The notes beneath the pieces are model-generated. The model saw nothing but the letters and a program-made list of their open reading frames with translations. It did not search any database and was not told where the DNA came from. The translations under genes and the position numbers were made by a program. Shown here one piece after another: positions 1 to 10,123 of a stretch of DNA of 22,091 bases (its first letter is position 1; each line of letters begins with the position of its first letter). This DNA comes from Plakobranchus ocellatus (taxonomy: Eukaryota; Mollusca; Gastropoda; Plakobranchidae). The DNA lies in contig BLXT01001342.1 of NCBI GenBank assembly GCA_019648995.1, forward strand, positions 55,032 through 77,122, in the 5' to 3' direction.

Positions 1-52
1 AGAGCATTTGAATTTGTTGTTAACTCATCAGTTATTTTATCTTCAATTCTAG

Positions 53-385
53 TAAAACCAGACTGTAGACCTGCAGAAGAAGGACAGAAGACCACTCTGA
101 CCTGCACAGTAAACACAGCAGCGCTAGCTTGTTGTGGCATTACAACTTTACTTGATTGGAGAGTGAACGATCTTTCAGTGGTTATCACGTGTACTTCCAA
201 TGTATGTGGTGGTGGTTATTCATCACGCTACGGTTTCTCTGCAACCATCAACACCAGCGGCTCAACACTCACCATCACCAATGTTTCCAGGACTGACCCC
301 TTCAACATGGAAACCAGATGGACCTGTTTTCCTTGTGGTAGTGTCAAAAGAGAAGTCACTGCATGCGACAAGCTTGAAGTCTATG
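53..385 (+). CDS. Exon encoding Ig-like domain D1 (cysteine-rich)
   Basis: A complete Ig-like domain of about 110 residues in a single phase 1-1 exon. The acceptor is ttcaattctag at 51-52 and the donor is G|GTGAGT after 385. The canonical core is visible: B-strand LTCTV, C-strand LDWRV, an E-strand region STLTITNVS and F-strand RWTCFPC. There are nine cysteines rather than two, including an adjacent CC pair just before the core Trp and a TCFPC pair, so extra disulfides are likely. One N-glycosylation sequon (NVS) precedes the F strand. As an extracellular domain at the N-terminal side of the readable gene it is a candidate ligand-binding unit. A GTG or internal ATG start is not needed, because the frame is open from the acceptor and continues from an exon outside the window. 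Confidence 0.85.
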
Positions 386-2999
386 GTGAGTCTAACATTT
401 ACTTAAATGAAGTTTGGTGATCATGATCAAAATGCAAAACGGAGAGAACCGGTGCAATTAGAAGTATAATTGGCCAGTCCTACATCTCGAAAATACTTCC
501 CCTAAAGGTAACCTCTTCAGCCTCGGAAACACGTCACTCACTGAAACCTTTAACCCTAATGGCTGCCTAACTGTATTGAGAGACTGAATGCGCGTATTTT
601 AGCCATGGAGTTTTTTCCCAACCGTTTCTTGAAAATCAGCTTTTTTCTAAAAATAACTTTTATACATTTCAAATAATTCAGTTAGACGATTAACACTTTT
701 TATAGATTTGGTGTAAATTAGGCTAATAAAATGAACAATTAGAGCTGTGGTGTACCGTGTTACTGTTAACCTATCTTTTGCTGTACATTTTGTTCTACAG
801 CCAGATAAAATCATAGGTCACTATTTCCGCTTTAAAAAAAAAATCCCTTTGCATCTAAATCTGGGCTTGGAGATTTTTTGCCTTGTAAAAGATTAAGATG
901 GAGATCTAGACTGTAACTGTGCTAATTTCTTGGTGATGTTGGCTGTTCTCAGTTCTTGAATTTAAATTTTTAGTCTCAATTAGCTGATCAACAATTTGCA
1001 TCTTAGGTTTTGCTTTGTCACAAAGAACAAGTTTGAAGAATTTACAAATATGTTTTATGCGAAAAGAATGTTCATTTTTTTTCTTTCTTTCAATTGTGTA
1101 TTTAATGAAACAACTTGAACTATTATTATCTTGACAAGCAAAACTTCTGTACTCTAAGTCTCTACAATTAAAAAGCTAACAGTCTAAATTAAAGGTCATG
1201 TTTAATGTTTTACGTGCACATCTCGATTTGCGAATCATATATTCTATTTTGCGAGAAATTTTGACACTTTGATTATTCGTACTTTTTATTCTCCTCTCAA
1301 ATTAATTGAAATTGTTGATGCATTTGTATAAATATCAAAGATTTTTAACCTTGCACAGTTTAATACAAGACTTCTATGTTAATTTTATGAGTCTGACAAA
1401 ACCTGGCATTGTCTACTTCCCATCGACTTTGATATGCACACAATTTATAGTAATTTCTTGATAATATTTAATAACACTTATTAGCCTTTAGTGCATGATT
1501 AAAAGTAAAATAGAAGTTTAAGTAAGAGTTTACTCTCTATCATATAAGCTCAATAATGTGAAATTTTAAAAGAAACTGATGGAGTTTTTCTAAGATGATT
1601 AAGAGTTTAATCAAATGATAAGAATTTAAAAGAAAAAGGCATCGAATTATTTGACATGCGACAAAAAGTTGGCCTTTTTTATTCTGAGTGGGATTAAAAA
1701 AAAAAAAAAATTAGAGAATTGGACGAAATATTATTGAGAAGTAAAGATTTAGATGATGAGAGTTTCTTCAGTTCGTAAGAAAAGACAAATAAAAAGCCAA
1801 TAAAACGAAATAATATAAGCCTATTTCAGATCTTGTATCTTTTTATACCAACACACTAAAGAGCAACATAAACTAGCGACTGAAAAAATGCTATGAGGCT
1901 CAAAGCAATATGAAACTTAATAACTTTATAATAAATTTTTTTCGTACAAAAATATACAAGCAGCCTCCATCGGAAAATATGGTTTTCTCGAAACTAGTCT
2001 GAATAAGACGGAAAGTAGATATTTTTTTTTTAAATCATAGGTACAGCCGATAAGCTTTTTTATCACTTTTGCAGTGAAAAAAAATTGAATAGGCAGAGCT
2101 CCTGTTCATCAGCCTTTTGAAAATCATCCACTCGTCGCTTTCATCAGCAGCGATAGTAAAAGGACAAGATTTTATGTCATTTTTGTTTGATTGCTCTCGA
2201 GTTTTTTTTATCTCTGTTTGGATTATCGCGATGTTTTTTTTAATTCAGTTCAAGTTTTTCGTTGCCCTCTATCGTTTGTACATGTCCTTCGATCTTTCAA
2301 TCTTACAAACAATTCAAGTAAAAGAGATGAGGAAACCCGTGCCACACAAGTATGACACGGAACAGGAAGTCAACGCTATCACGCAAATGACATAGGACTA
2401 AGGGGCTTGCGATAGGGCCAGTCAAAATTGACGACGCAGAAAAAGATACTAGCGAGTTATGAAAGGCTTTGGTGACTCAATGGCTAGCGAATCCTTACTA
2501 AATCTTGTAGGGGTTTTCTATTGTTGTTAAGAGTTCAAATCCACTACCACCAACCTGGTCTAGCGAGCGCTTAAAAGCTTGAGTTCACCTTGAGAGAGAC
2601 GATCCACCCACACAAAAACAAACAAACAAACAAAAAAAAGATGTATCTCGAGAAATTGTGCATGTATAGTGAACACCTCAAAATAACAGAATGATTTTTT
2701 TGTGTATTGATTTATATATTGTATGGTTCCCAGAAAAACTCAACAGCAAAAGTGGAAATTAACTTGTTTTAAATCACTGGTAAAGAAACTGTTTAGATTT
2801 TGAGATTTCATATCAGGGTTCAATCACAACATTTAGCCTTGCAATGTTTTGACTATGATTTTTTTTATTCTGATTATGCGTGCTACAAATATTACGCAGA
2901 GGAAAAGATTTACATAAATGTGCCTATTACTGGTATTTTAGTAACGTGCACCATATCTCTGGCTACATAAGACAAAGCAATTTATATTTTCATGATTAG
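386..2999 (+). other. Intron D1-D2, mostly unremarkable AT-rich DNA with a SINE-like insert
   Basis: A 2.6-kb phase 1 intron. Apart from the SINE-like element at 2462-2640 and several A or T homopolymers, no coding exon, RNA gene or transposase fragment was recognised. An open frame at 2117-2395 is hydrophobic but lacks an ATG start, splice context or recognisable motifs. Confidence 0.6.
2462..2640 (+). mobile_element. tRNA-derived SINE-like element
   Basis: The segment has the layout of a tRNA-derived SINE. An A-box-like GACTCAATGGCTAGCG lies at about 2474-2489. A B-box-like GAGTTCAAATCC follows at 2531-2542, about 45 bases downstream, which is a normal internal RNA polymerase III promoter spacing. 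A unique body follows and ends in a (CAAA)n-rich tail at 2611-2640. The boundaries are approximate and no target-site duplication was found. The family was not identified, and a degraded tRNA pseudogene with an accidental tail is the alternative. Confidence 0.55.
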
Positions 3000-3133
3000 C
3001 TCCACCAGAGAACCCAAGCTGTACAGTGAGAGAAAACACAGCTATACCAGGTGATATAGAGTCTGTGACTGTTTCCTGCTCAACCACCAAAGTCTACCCC
3101 CAAGCCAAGTGCAGTTTTGAGCGGAGAACCAAT
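3000..3133 (+). CDS. Exon encoding the first half of Ig-like domain D2
   Basis: The frame enters in phase 1 after acceptor catgattag (2998-2999) and leaves in phase 0 at donor AAT|GTGAGG, giving about 45 residues. It starts with a proline-rich linker (PPENPSC) and carries a B-strand VTVSCSTT and a C-strand-like AKCSFER in which a Cys-x-Phe occupies the usual Trp region. It is joined in frame to the exon at 4000-4213, since both sides are phase 0. Together they make a 116-codon domain flanked by phase 1 introns, the same outer phase as all other domains here. Confidence 0.8.
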
Positions 3134-3853
3134 GTGAGGTTTTTGTTCATCATTATCAGCAGTCGCTAAATATGCGCCCGTTTGAAAACTTAAGCTTTAC
3201 TGATTCGATTTTGTGGGGATTTTATATTCAAATTTTGAAATGCGTCACTCCGAAAGCAATCGATAATATTTGTATCTAAAGCACATTCTTAAGAGGTAGA
3301 AATTACTCTTATAGTTTGTTTATCAGGTTATTTAAATTATTCAACACCTGCCGCTTTCAGACAAAAATGTAAACATCTTCAACAGCATCTTTAATTGTCA
3401 TTAGTTATTTTGTTAAACTTTAGTAGCAGAACTTGCCGCTTTTTAAGAAGAAAAATATTTAAAATCATTAATAATTCGCATTCTTAATTCCCGCTTTATG
3501 TGTTATTCACAAGGTCTAGTCCAATTTTGATAAATTGTTAGGCAGATGTTGAGTTTAAGCAAGCCCAATAGTTCTGTTTTAAAGCTTAAAGTTAACATTA
3601 AAACTTTGGATGAATCGCACAGTTTTCAATGATTTGCTAAACTGTGTTAGACACGATACGATCTATCGCTGACTTGTTTAACTAGCGCGTTGGGCTAGAA
3701 ACAAACTAACGCTATAGATACTAAATGCCCGGAAAAAACCCGGAAAAACAATGGCTATTGTGCATGATAATCGAGGTTGTACCAAACGTAGTAGACATTT
3801 TATACCAATTTGTATTAAGGGTAAGGATTGGTGGAAGGAAAAGGATGGGCCTC

Positions 3854-3890
3854 ACTCCCTCCCTCTCTCTCTCTCTCTGTGTCTCTCTCT
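3854..3890. repeat. (CT)n microsatellite
   Basis: A pyrimidine repeat of mainly CT dinucleotides lies about 110 bases upstream of the acceptor for the second D2 exon. It makes an artificial Ser/Leu-rich open frame just before the real exon. Confidence 0.9.
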
Positions 3891-3999
3891 AAATCTATCT
3901 CTTTATTTTTCTTCTGAAGAGGCATTTATTCCCATTTATTATATTTCAAAAGTACAACATATAAATTTGACTACTCATATATTTATTTTAAAGTTTCAG

Positions 4000-4213
4000 G
4001 GAGGAGCGTCTGTTGCCTTCAATAAAACCCCGACCTGCAACCCCACACCAAGTACAGGAACACCAGTCTACTACAGGTCTGAGTGCTCAGTTGATGTGCC
4101 TGTAGCAGAATTAGGTGAGGGCACTCACAGCTTTAGAGCCTTCATTTATCCTGATGTGACAGGTGGGACAGACTTGGTGGCTGCCACAACAGCTTCTACC
4201 ACTGTTACACTTA
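4000..4213 (+). CDS. Exon encoding the second half of Ig-like domain D2
   Basis: The exon starts in phase 0 after acceptor aagtttcag and ends in phase 1 at TTA|GTAAGT. It encodes about 71 residues, including SECSVDVP, the run GEGTHSFRAFIYPD and a G-strand-like STTVTLS. The spacing suggests that HSFRAFIYP is the F strand, with Ala where the second core cysteine normally sits. Cysteines instead lie earlier (TCNP and SECS), so D2 either uses a displaced disulfide or lacks the standard one. An upstream in-frame extension of the open frame to 3751 is intronic low-complexity sequence and was excluded on splice-site grounds. Confidence 0.85.
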
Positions 4214-4764
4214 GTAAGTAAACTTGGGCATCAATGCCACAGAATTAGCTCACTTTTATGCCTGTCTTATTCTTTTTCACGTGGGTACTTAACACCTGAT
4301 GAAATTTTATATCTATGTCAACAAGTTGAATAAGATAAAGCAATAACTGTAGTCTTTTTTCAAGAGGATTTTCTTACAGCCTTAGGAGGATCCATAATAT
4401 GATTGTTTGGAGAATGCTGTCTAAGTGGCTTTTGGGGATGCCCTTGGAGTAAAGATAGAGAGAGAAAAAGGGACCTTAAAAGTCATCATTTTCTATTTAA
4501 AGCGAGTTGTCTGGATCTGACATTGGCGATCATGATCTCCACTCAAGCTTCTCCTCGGTTAAATTTATAAAGAGGCATTTGTTTCCTTCACCTATTGCCT
4601 ATAAGATAAAAGTTTCATAACCACCGAATCGTCACCTCTTCTGTATAAGCCCTAAATCGTTCTAGCGATTATTCAATGCTTTAAATCATTGTGTCAGCAG
4701 ATATAAACTAAATATTGTAGATTCCTCAATCTTGTACATCTGAATAAAAATATATCAATATCAT

Positions 4765-5045
4765 CTTCTTTGTGTGCCGATTCATTGGGCTTTTTTTTCC
4801 GTCCACAATATCCTCATCGTTCGCCTGTTAAACGACATCTCTGCGCCTTGCAGTTTTCTTTCTTCTTCTTTGTTTATCGGCCATAAGTTTTCATTTTGGT
4901 TTCTAAACTTAAGTTTATGTTTGACAGCACTGATTTCATTTTTTGGAATGTATTATCCTTTTCCTTACTTTTTCTTGTCTTCTGATCTAAATCATGAAAC
5001 TAAGATGCCGAGATATTTACAATTTGTAAGATGTTTAAGTTAACA
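4765..5045 (-). mobile_element. Degenerate RTE-type non-LTR retrotransposon fragment (distal RT/C-terminal part)
   Basis: Conceptual translation of the minus strand gives frame-shifted pieces typical of the region after the RT catalytic core of RTE-like LINEs. In order from 5045 downwards these are CKYLGILVS, then TFQKMKSVLSNINLSLETKM, then AEMSFNRRTMRILWTEKK. The same order of motifs is present in the larger fragment at 20695-21725 (LGYLITS, DTFQRMKPILGN, SECWTINKE). Stops and at least two frameshifts show it is dead. It lies in the D2-D3 intron, in the antisense orientation to the gene. Ends are approximate. Confidence 0.75.
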
Positions 5046-5550
5046 AAAGTCTTTTTTCCTAGCCAAAGTTGATGCTTGAGAACATCATTATCTCAAAAAA
5101 AAAAAAAAAGAGCAAACCAGTCTTCCTATTATCTAAACCTAGATCTATCCTACAAAAATGAAATCGGACTAGGTATTATTGACACATGATTCATTGTGTA
5201 AGGAATCAACAATTATAAATTAATTTATATGTATGATATTGTAAATATTCTCGCAGGCTGAAGGTAACAAGCTTCACCACTTAGGATTTCCAAAAACTAA
5301 AAAATCAGTTGTGCAATACGCTCATTGATGATTTCGTAAATACCTCAATCTTTCATTTAAAATTTTATAGTGCAACCATTGTAAAATATGTAATTATGAA
5401 AATCTCAAAGGACGACATTTTTTTCTCTTTTGGTAGGGTATTTGTCCGAGAAAACCTCTAACCAATGTTTACACATTTCACACTTTATTGTCTTCAAAAA
5501 ACATATACGTAACCCTTGTCTTAAGTTGTACACCTTTTTTCATAATTGTC

Positions 5551-5921
5551 CAGTGCTATTTTGTTGTATCTCCATTTCTGGGTCCCACAGAGATTTTGTC
5601 CCAGTCATAAAGAAGTGTAAAAAAGCAATGTCTTGCCATTGAAATTTTCACAATTAGTGCCCCAGTTTCTGAGATTTTTAGTTGCATTTTGTAGTATCTC
5701 CATAAAATTATGCCCTTGCTCAGTGCTGTCTTGCATTATCTCCAAAAGGACGAATCGAAATCGAGTAATCAAATAAGTCCTTTTTCTGTAACTCCACTCA
5801 ACTCACAATCTGATCCATTTTAGTCAGTGCTATTTTATCGTATCTCCTCCACCAATCAGAAGCGTTGATTCATTTGTTTTGAATCGTATCGTGTCTCTTC
5901 GACCAATCAGAAGCGTTGATG
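5551..5921. repeat. Degenerate tandem repeat block with CAGTGCTATTTTnTnGTATCTCC core
   Basis: The core CAGTGCTATTTTGTTGTATCTCC at 5551-5573 recurs as diverged copies ending at about 5701, at 5721-5743 and at 5825-5847. A shorter pair, CCAATCAGAAGCGTTGAT, occurs at about 5853-5870 and 5904-5921, roughly 51 bases apart. The copies are spaced irregularly by about 50 to 130 bases, suggesting an old satellite or unequal duplication inside the intron. No coding function is evident. Confidence 0.7.
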
Positions 5922-6088
5922 AATTCCAAGGGTATTTTTTTGTTTAAACTTAGTCACATTATATATTGATGTAAGCATTTTTTCATGAACAACTGAATTT
6001 CGTAATCGTAAAAAAAAATACATCTGATACCTTGCCTTTTTTGCATTAATATTCAATTTGTGAATGCATTTAGTTTTCTTTCTCTCAC

Positions 6089-6091
<3 letters not shown>

Positions 6092-6151
<60 letters not shown>

Positions 6152-6154
6152 CTC
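6092..6154. repeat. (CT)n microsatellite
   Basis: An almost pure CT dinucleotide run of about 60 bases with a few interruptions at its 3' end. The Leu-Ser repeat peptide that can be read through it is an artefact. Confidence 0.95.
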
Positions 6155-6750
6155 ATTTAAGTGCAGACAATATGTCCTTTTGCTATTCAATTACAGCAGT
6201 TTTTAATAATTTTGTTTACCATTTGCAAATGATCCAATTTTTTATTCTATATACTACTATATGTGGGTTCTTTGAATGTGTAAAGTTTTTTACCGGATTT
6301 TCTCAAAATGATTAAAATGCAGATACGATAAGACAGCACTAAGCTCGCGGTTTATCATCATGCTCATTGTTCCTTTGGTTTATCATTTTGACAAATAAGC
6401 GACAAAACTTCCCAATAATGACTTTATCGTCTTATTTTGTGGTTCATTACCATTTCAAGTACGTTTTTTATAGCTATAAATGTTTGAGAAATTCGGCAGT
6501 GCTAGTAAGGAAGTGAAGGAACAAAAATAACCCAATGCTTTGGTTTTTATCTTTTCCCGAAATTGCATTGATAATTCTGAGAGTTTTTTTCACTGTGTTT
6601 TTCCTTATCTCCTCGCAGCTTACTCTTTTCCGTCTAATTCCAAATAAAACCAACTGTAACATAATTGTCATCCTGTTAATCTTCTCATGATTCAGCAATA
6701 ACATAGCCATAATCCAACCATTGACGTATGTTCTTCCTATGAATCAACAG

Positions 6751-6969
6751 CTCTCCCCGGAGCTTCCTCCTACACATGCTCTTCAGAGATGATACAAGGC
6801 TACTTCAATGGAAAGTCTGCCAGATGTACCTGTAGTCTCACATCTGATGGTTATCCTAATGGCCAGGTCCAGTGGTACAGGGACAGTCAGACAGTACCAG
6901 GGGTGTCAGGCGGAGTTCTTGATATAACATTTGACAGCAGCAGTCAGTTTGATTACAGCCTCTGCCTTG
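6751..6969 (+). CDS. Exon encoding the first part of Ig-like domain D3
   Basis: The phase 1 acceptor is gaatcaacag at 6749-6750. The exon encodes about 73 residues with B-strand ARCTCSLTS, C-strand VQWYRDSQ (the canonical Trp) and an E-strand region VLDITFDSS ending at SLCL. The frame meets a TAA at 6972-6974, so the exon must end before it. The only phase 1 donor is G|GTTAAT after 6969, a weak site. Joined to 7516 it restores Asp and gives CLDPEQVYTC, which closely parallels CLDTDVYVC in D6 and is good evidence for this junction. If the weak donor fails, intron retention truncates the protein after D3. Confidence 0.78.
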
Positions 6970-7515
6970 GTTAATTAAAAAAGAAAATTAAAATTACAAT
7001 TTCAATGGAAATGAAAATTATTTTGTGAGATAATCTAAAATCTATCATATATCATTCAGCCCTTTGGTGCTGTATAATGTTCAAAGAATAAATTGAGAGA
7101 TATTGTGAAGATACAAAGATATAAAGTTGTGCAAACCAGTTTTAAATCCAACACCGGCTGTTGATGAAAAACATTATATTTTAAACAGACCAAACGCATC
7201 CGTAAGTGAGATTACTAAATAAAATATGTTCATGCTTCATATTGACAATAGGTAAAAAATTTGGGGAGCAGAGCAGCGCTATAAAAAAACCAATCATGAA
7301 ACTTGATTGCTTACGGCTGCTGATTGATCTAGCCCTTGAAGAAAGAAATGACATGAAATATAGAATTAGGAACTTTTTCCACCAGCTTCAACAAATTTTT
7401 TCTAAGTAAAAACCGTTAAAGAAGAAAAAAACGGCCAATAATCACGCAGTCAGGGCTTATGTGAGGATTCCCCTCTCTCTCTCTCACTCCCCTCCCCCCC
7501 TTTATCCCCTTTCAG

Positions 7516-7596
7516 ATCCTGAGCAAGTCTACACTTGTAGAGGCATGTCTGCCATCGGTGAAGGTTCAAACACAACTCTGACAGCCAAATTCGCTT
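7516..7596 (+). CDS. Exon encoding the F-G strands of Ig-like domain D3
   Basis: A short 81-base exon, phase 1 at both ends. The acceptor follows a very strong pyrimidine tract (CT and C runs from about 7470, then ttatcccctttcag) and the donor is T|GTAAGT. It encodes the F-strand QVYTCRGMSAIGEG and the G-strand TTLTAKF, completing the domain begun at 6751. The sequon NTT is present. Because it is phase 1-1, skipping this exon would keep the frame while removing the cysteine and F-G sheet of D3. Confidence 0.82.
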
Positions 7597-7806
7597 GTAA
7601 GTTATAAATGATTTGCATCCAACTATAAAAAAAGCCTGCTTTAAGGGACGACATCCCTGCGTAAATATCATACAAACTCGATAACAGTTAAACAATGTGA
7701 AAGCTAAATACACTGCATTATACATACATCGAGGTTTGATTTCTTGATGAAATAGATTTGAAGATATTGATAACGTTAAATATTTTTTTCTAGATTTGGT
7801 TCATTG

Positions 7807-7843
7807 GAAAGAAAGAGAGAGAGAAAGAAATTGTTAAAAGAGG

Positions 7844-7882
<39 letters not shown>

Positions 7883-7940
7883 AGAGAGAAAGAGAGAGAT
7901 AGAGAGAGAGAGACACACACACACACACACAGAAAGAAAG
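7807..7940. repeat. Compound (GA)n / (CA)n microsatellite
   Basis: Interrupted GA repeats (longest at about 7846-7879) pass into a CA run at about 7911-7930 and end in GAAA units. It lies immediately upstream of the relic Ig exon and could mark where the first half of that exon was lost or interrupted. Confidence 0.95.
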
Positions 7941-7993
7941 TTTATATTAATTGATGTCTATTTTGTTGTGTTTGTACAAGAAGCAATCTATGA

Positions 7994-8077
7994 CACTGCT
8001 CAAAGCATCAATTAATAGTGACTGCCGTGAATAACTCAGAGAACTCAGAGATAAAATTTCATTTGAAAGTGTCAGCA
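7994..8077 (+). pseudogene. Relic of an Ig-domain exon (F-G strands)
   Basis: The frame containing 8006 is open from 7994 and reads HQLIVTAVNNSEN followed by EIKFHLKVS. That has the alternating pattern and the A-x-N turn of Ig F and G strands. It resembles the cysteine-less D7 end (NYTITVDNGVG ... FYLVE). Just upstream, a different frame reads YDTAQ, like the D-x-A turn that precedes an F strand, so a frameshift and the stop at 7991-7993 appear to separate the two pieces. After KVS the position where a phase 1 donor would be expected has GCAAAC and no GT. The first half of the domain is not recognisable. It is called a decayed duplicate of a neighbouring exon; chance similarity in AT-rich DNA is the alternative. 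Confidence 0.5.
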
Positions 8078-8275
8078 AACACATTTGATAAGTTCTGAGG
8101 AACAGATTTCCTCAAGAGTAACACTCCTTGATGGCTGTCTTCAAATCTTCATAATTATTACACTAAGACATTTTACAAAGATCTTCGACTTTTGAACTGG
8201 TCATTGATTCAACTGTTAAGCTGCTCAACCAATTTTAAAACAAAATTATATTTTAGGGCTTAGATTTCTGAGAAC

Positions 8276-9186
8276 GAAGTGTCAATTCGCATCGTAAAAT
8301 TCGATGCATTTTGCTTTTTTTGCAAAGTACATCGTAAACATCAGTCTTGCGCGATGTAACTCTCGCGCTTTCATTTTCACTCAAAACAAAACAACCGCCA
8401 AGCACCATTCCATGAAGGTGGTAACCACGTTTGAAAGCTGTACAGATTTTTTTAAAGCCTTGAAAAAGTTTGAGGAATTATCATGTAGTAAAGCCTTCGT
8501 TCTTATAAAAAAAAAATTCAGAAAAAGGGGGACAGCAAATAAAAGAAAAAGAAAAATATCGCCATCGTTTTGTGAGGCAACATTTCACGTGTAGCCACTT
8601 CGGTTTAGTAACAGTGTAATACGGACAAAGAACGGACAGAGTGGGGAGGAGACCCATGTTGAGCAGACAACAAAGTCGAATGTTAATTTAGTACCTACTA
8701 TTTCTATTGCATGTTTCTAAATCTAGAATTAGATCTAGAGCTTAGATAGATCTAAAAATATTGAAATTCATATCTAGATCTAGATCTAGTTTGGACGTAT
8801 TATCATTAGGAACCGTTCACAATTGATGTCAACCAAAATTTGGCAAAAATTGATCCCCTTGTGAGAACGAAGGTATCTTTTGTCTCGTTTGAAGGCCACT
8901 TTCAGGAACCATGTACAGTGCTTTTCTAAGTTTTCTTTGATTAATAAATTATAGTAATATGGTTTACATCAACTTTTTAAGACCATTCCCTTCCCCTTGT
9001 GAACTTCTATCGACTTTTTACAGAGCCCCCCCCCCCCCCAATCTTAGTTGACGACGTCAATTGTGAACGTCCCTTATTTTGCTGTCCCCACTTCGAAGGC
9101 AAAGTAAACTTTGTTCAGTGCTTTTACGATGCGAATTGAAAAAAAAAGCAATGCGCATCGTTTTTTACAATGCGAGTTGACGCTTC
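8276..9186. mobile_element. Foldback (MITE-like) element with nested inverted repeats
   Basis: The outer arms are GAAGTGTCAATTCGCATCG starting at 8276 and, on the other strand, GAAGCGTCAACTCGCATTG ending at 9186. The similarity continues through a T-rich stretch for about 45 bases. Two inner pairs nest between them: GGGGACAGCAAATAA at 8527-8540 against 9074-9089, and CGTTCACAATTGATGTCAAC at 8814-8833 against 9047-9069. A cluster of AGATCTAG palindromes lies near 8723-8790 and a run of 14 C at 9026-9039. No transposase frame was recognised and no clean target-site duplication was seen. The layout fits a non-autonomous DNA element or an old inverted duplication. Confidence 0.6.
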
Positions 9187-9424
9187 CGTCTGAAAAAGTC
9201 TTTCAAATACTTTTCATATTTTCATATAGAGAAGTTGCATAATTTTTTACTCGTTTTTATTAACACCTCTTTTTAGTGTGTTAAAAATCTGTCGATGAGG
9301 TATGAATATCAATGAAAGTTTAATTTGTTACAGTGATTTAATCCCTCAAATTGATGGGGTTTTTTTAAAACTCATTTTTTCTGAATTTAGCTTCCGTGGT
9401 CTTTTTGTTTTTGCTATTTCACAG

Positions 9425-9736
9425 TTTTTGAGCAGGACACTGTAGTGCTTACTTCTGCAATCAATAACAATACGTTTGACCTGTGTGATGGCAGTAACCA
9501 AATCCCTGTGACATGTGGTGTTCTCAAAGACCATGTATATCCAGCGCCGACTTTCAGCTTCTCTCAGACAAACTCGCCATTTGACAATTCACAAGAAAGA
9601 CAAGATGGCAGCCATTATCAAAGACAGATTGATCTCCGTCCAGATGTTGGCGGGATACACCAAGTGATTTGTACAGTTACCAACACTGTCATCATAAGCG
9701 AGACGCAGAGTAGAGATATTTTTCTAACTTTTAGAC
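9425..9736 (+). CDS. Exon encoding Ig-like domain D4
   Basis: A 312-base phase 1-1 exon, with acceptor gctatttcacag and donor C|GTGAGT. The domain has B-strand IPVTCGVLK, F-strand HQVICTVTN and G-strand RDIFLTF. The C-strand position after the first cysteine reads PTFSFSQ, so Phe replaces the usual core Trp. An extra cysteine (DLCDGS) precedes the B strand. One sequon (NNT) is near the start. The whole domain is in one exon, unlike D2 and D3. It has no recognisable specific ligand-binding signature. Confidence 0.87.
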
Positions 9737-10115
9737 GTGAGTTGATTGAGAAAATATAGAACATTTGATGGCAGAATAATTCATGCATATAGCAAAAATA
9801 GTGCGTGGTTGGATTGTTTTCCGTCTGCACGGAGAGTCCGCTAAGTAAATTATAAAAGGATAATTGAGTCAGCAGCATCTAATTAGATGCTAATTATTTT
9901 TTATGCATATCGTCAATAGATGTGAAAAGTGATTCATGTCCTGAGTGCACTTTGTTCACTGACAATATTTATGTTTATCTAAAGGAAAACTTTATCGTGT
10001 CTCTTTAATATTGACACAGATATGGAACAAGAAAAAGTATTTTTTACATCTTATAGTTATCTTGAACTACCTTCTAAAATTGGTAAGTGGATTTCTTAAT
10101 GCAAAACTCATAGTA

Positions 10116-10123
<8 letters not shown>

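Larger units (their letters stand above)
4214..6750 (+). other. Intron D2-D3 with an RTE fragment, tandem repeats and a (CT)n tract
   Basis: A 2.5-kb phase 1 intron. It contains a minus-strand RTE remnant (4765-5045), a block of degenerate repeats (5551-5921) and a long CT microsatellite (6092-6154). Nothing else coding was recognised; the small open frames are AT-rich or CT-derived. Confidence 0.6.
7597..9424 (+). other. Intron D3-D4 with purine microsatellite, relic exon and foldback element
   Basis: A 1.8-kb phase 1 intron. It holds the GA/CA compound repeat (7807-7940), a relic of an Ig exon (7994-8077) and an inverted-repeat element (8276-9186). The sequence from about 9190 to 9424 shows nothing beyond the polypyrimidine tract before D4. 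Confidence 0.65.

Noticed and set aside
2117-2395. Hydrophobic 92-codon open frame in the D1-D2 intron
   Set aside because: It has no ATG start, no matching splice sites and no recognisable motif. Phe/Ile-rich translation is expected from T-rich DNA.
4774-5043. Plus-strand 89-codon frame
   Set aside because: It is the antisense shadow of the minus-strand RTE fragment.
6064-6315. Leu/Ser repeat protein
   Set aside because: It is a translation of the CT microsatellite.
8304-8594. 96-codon basic frame with CNSRAF
   Set aside because: It lies inside the inverted-repeat element with no known domain or splice context; no transposase signature.
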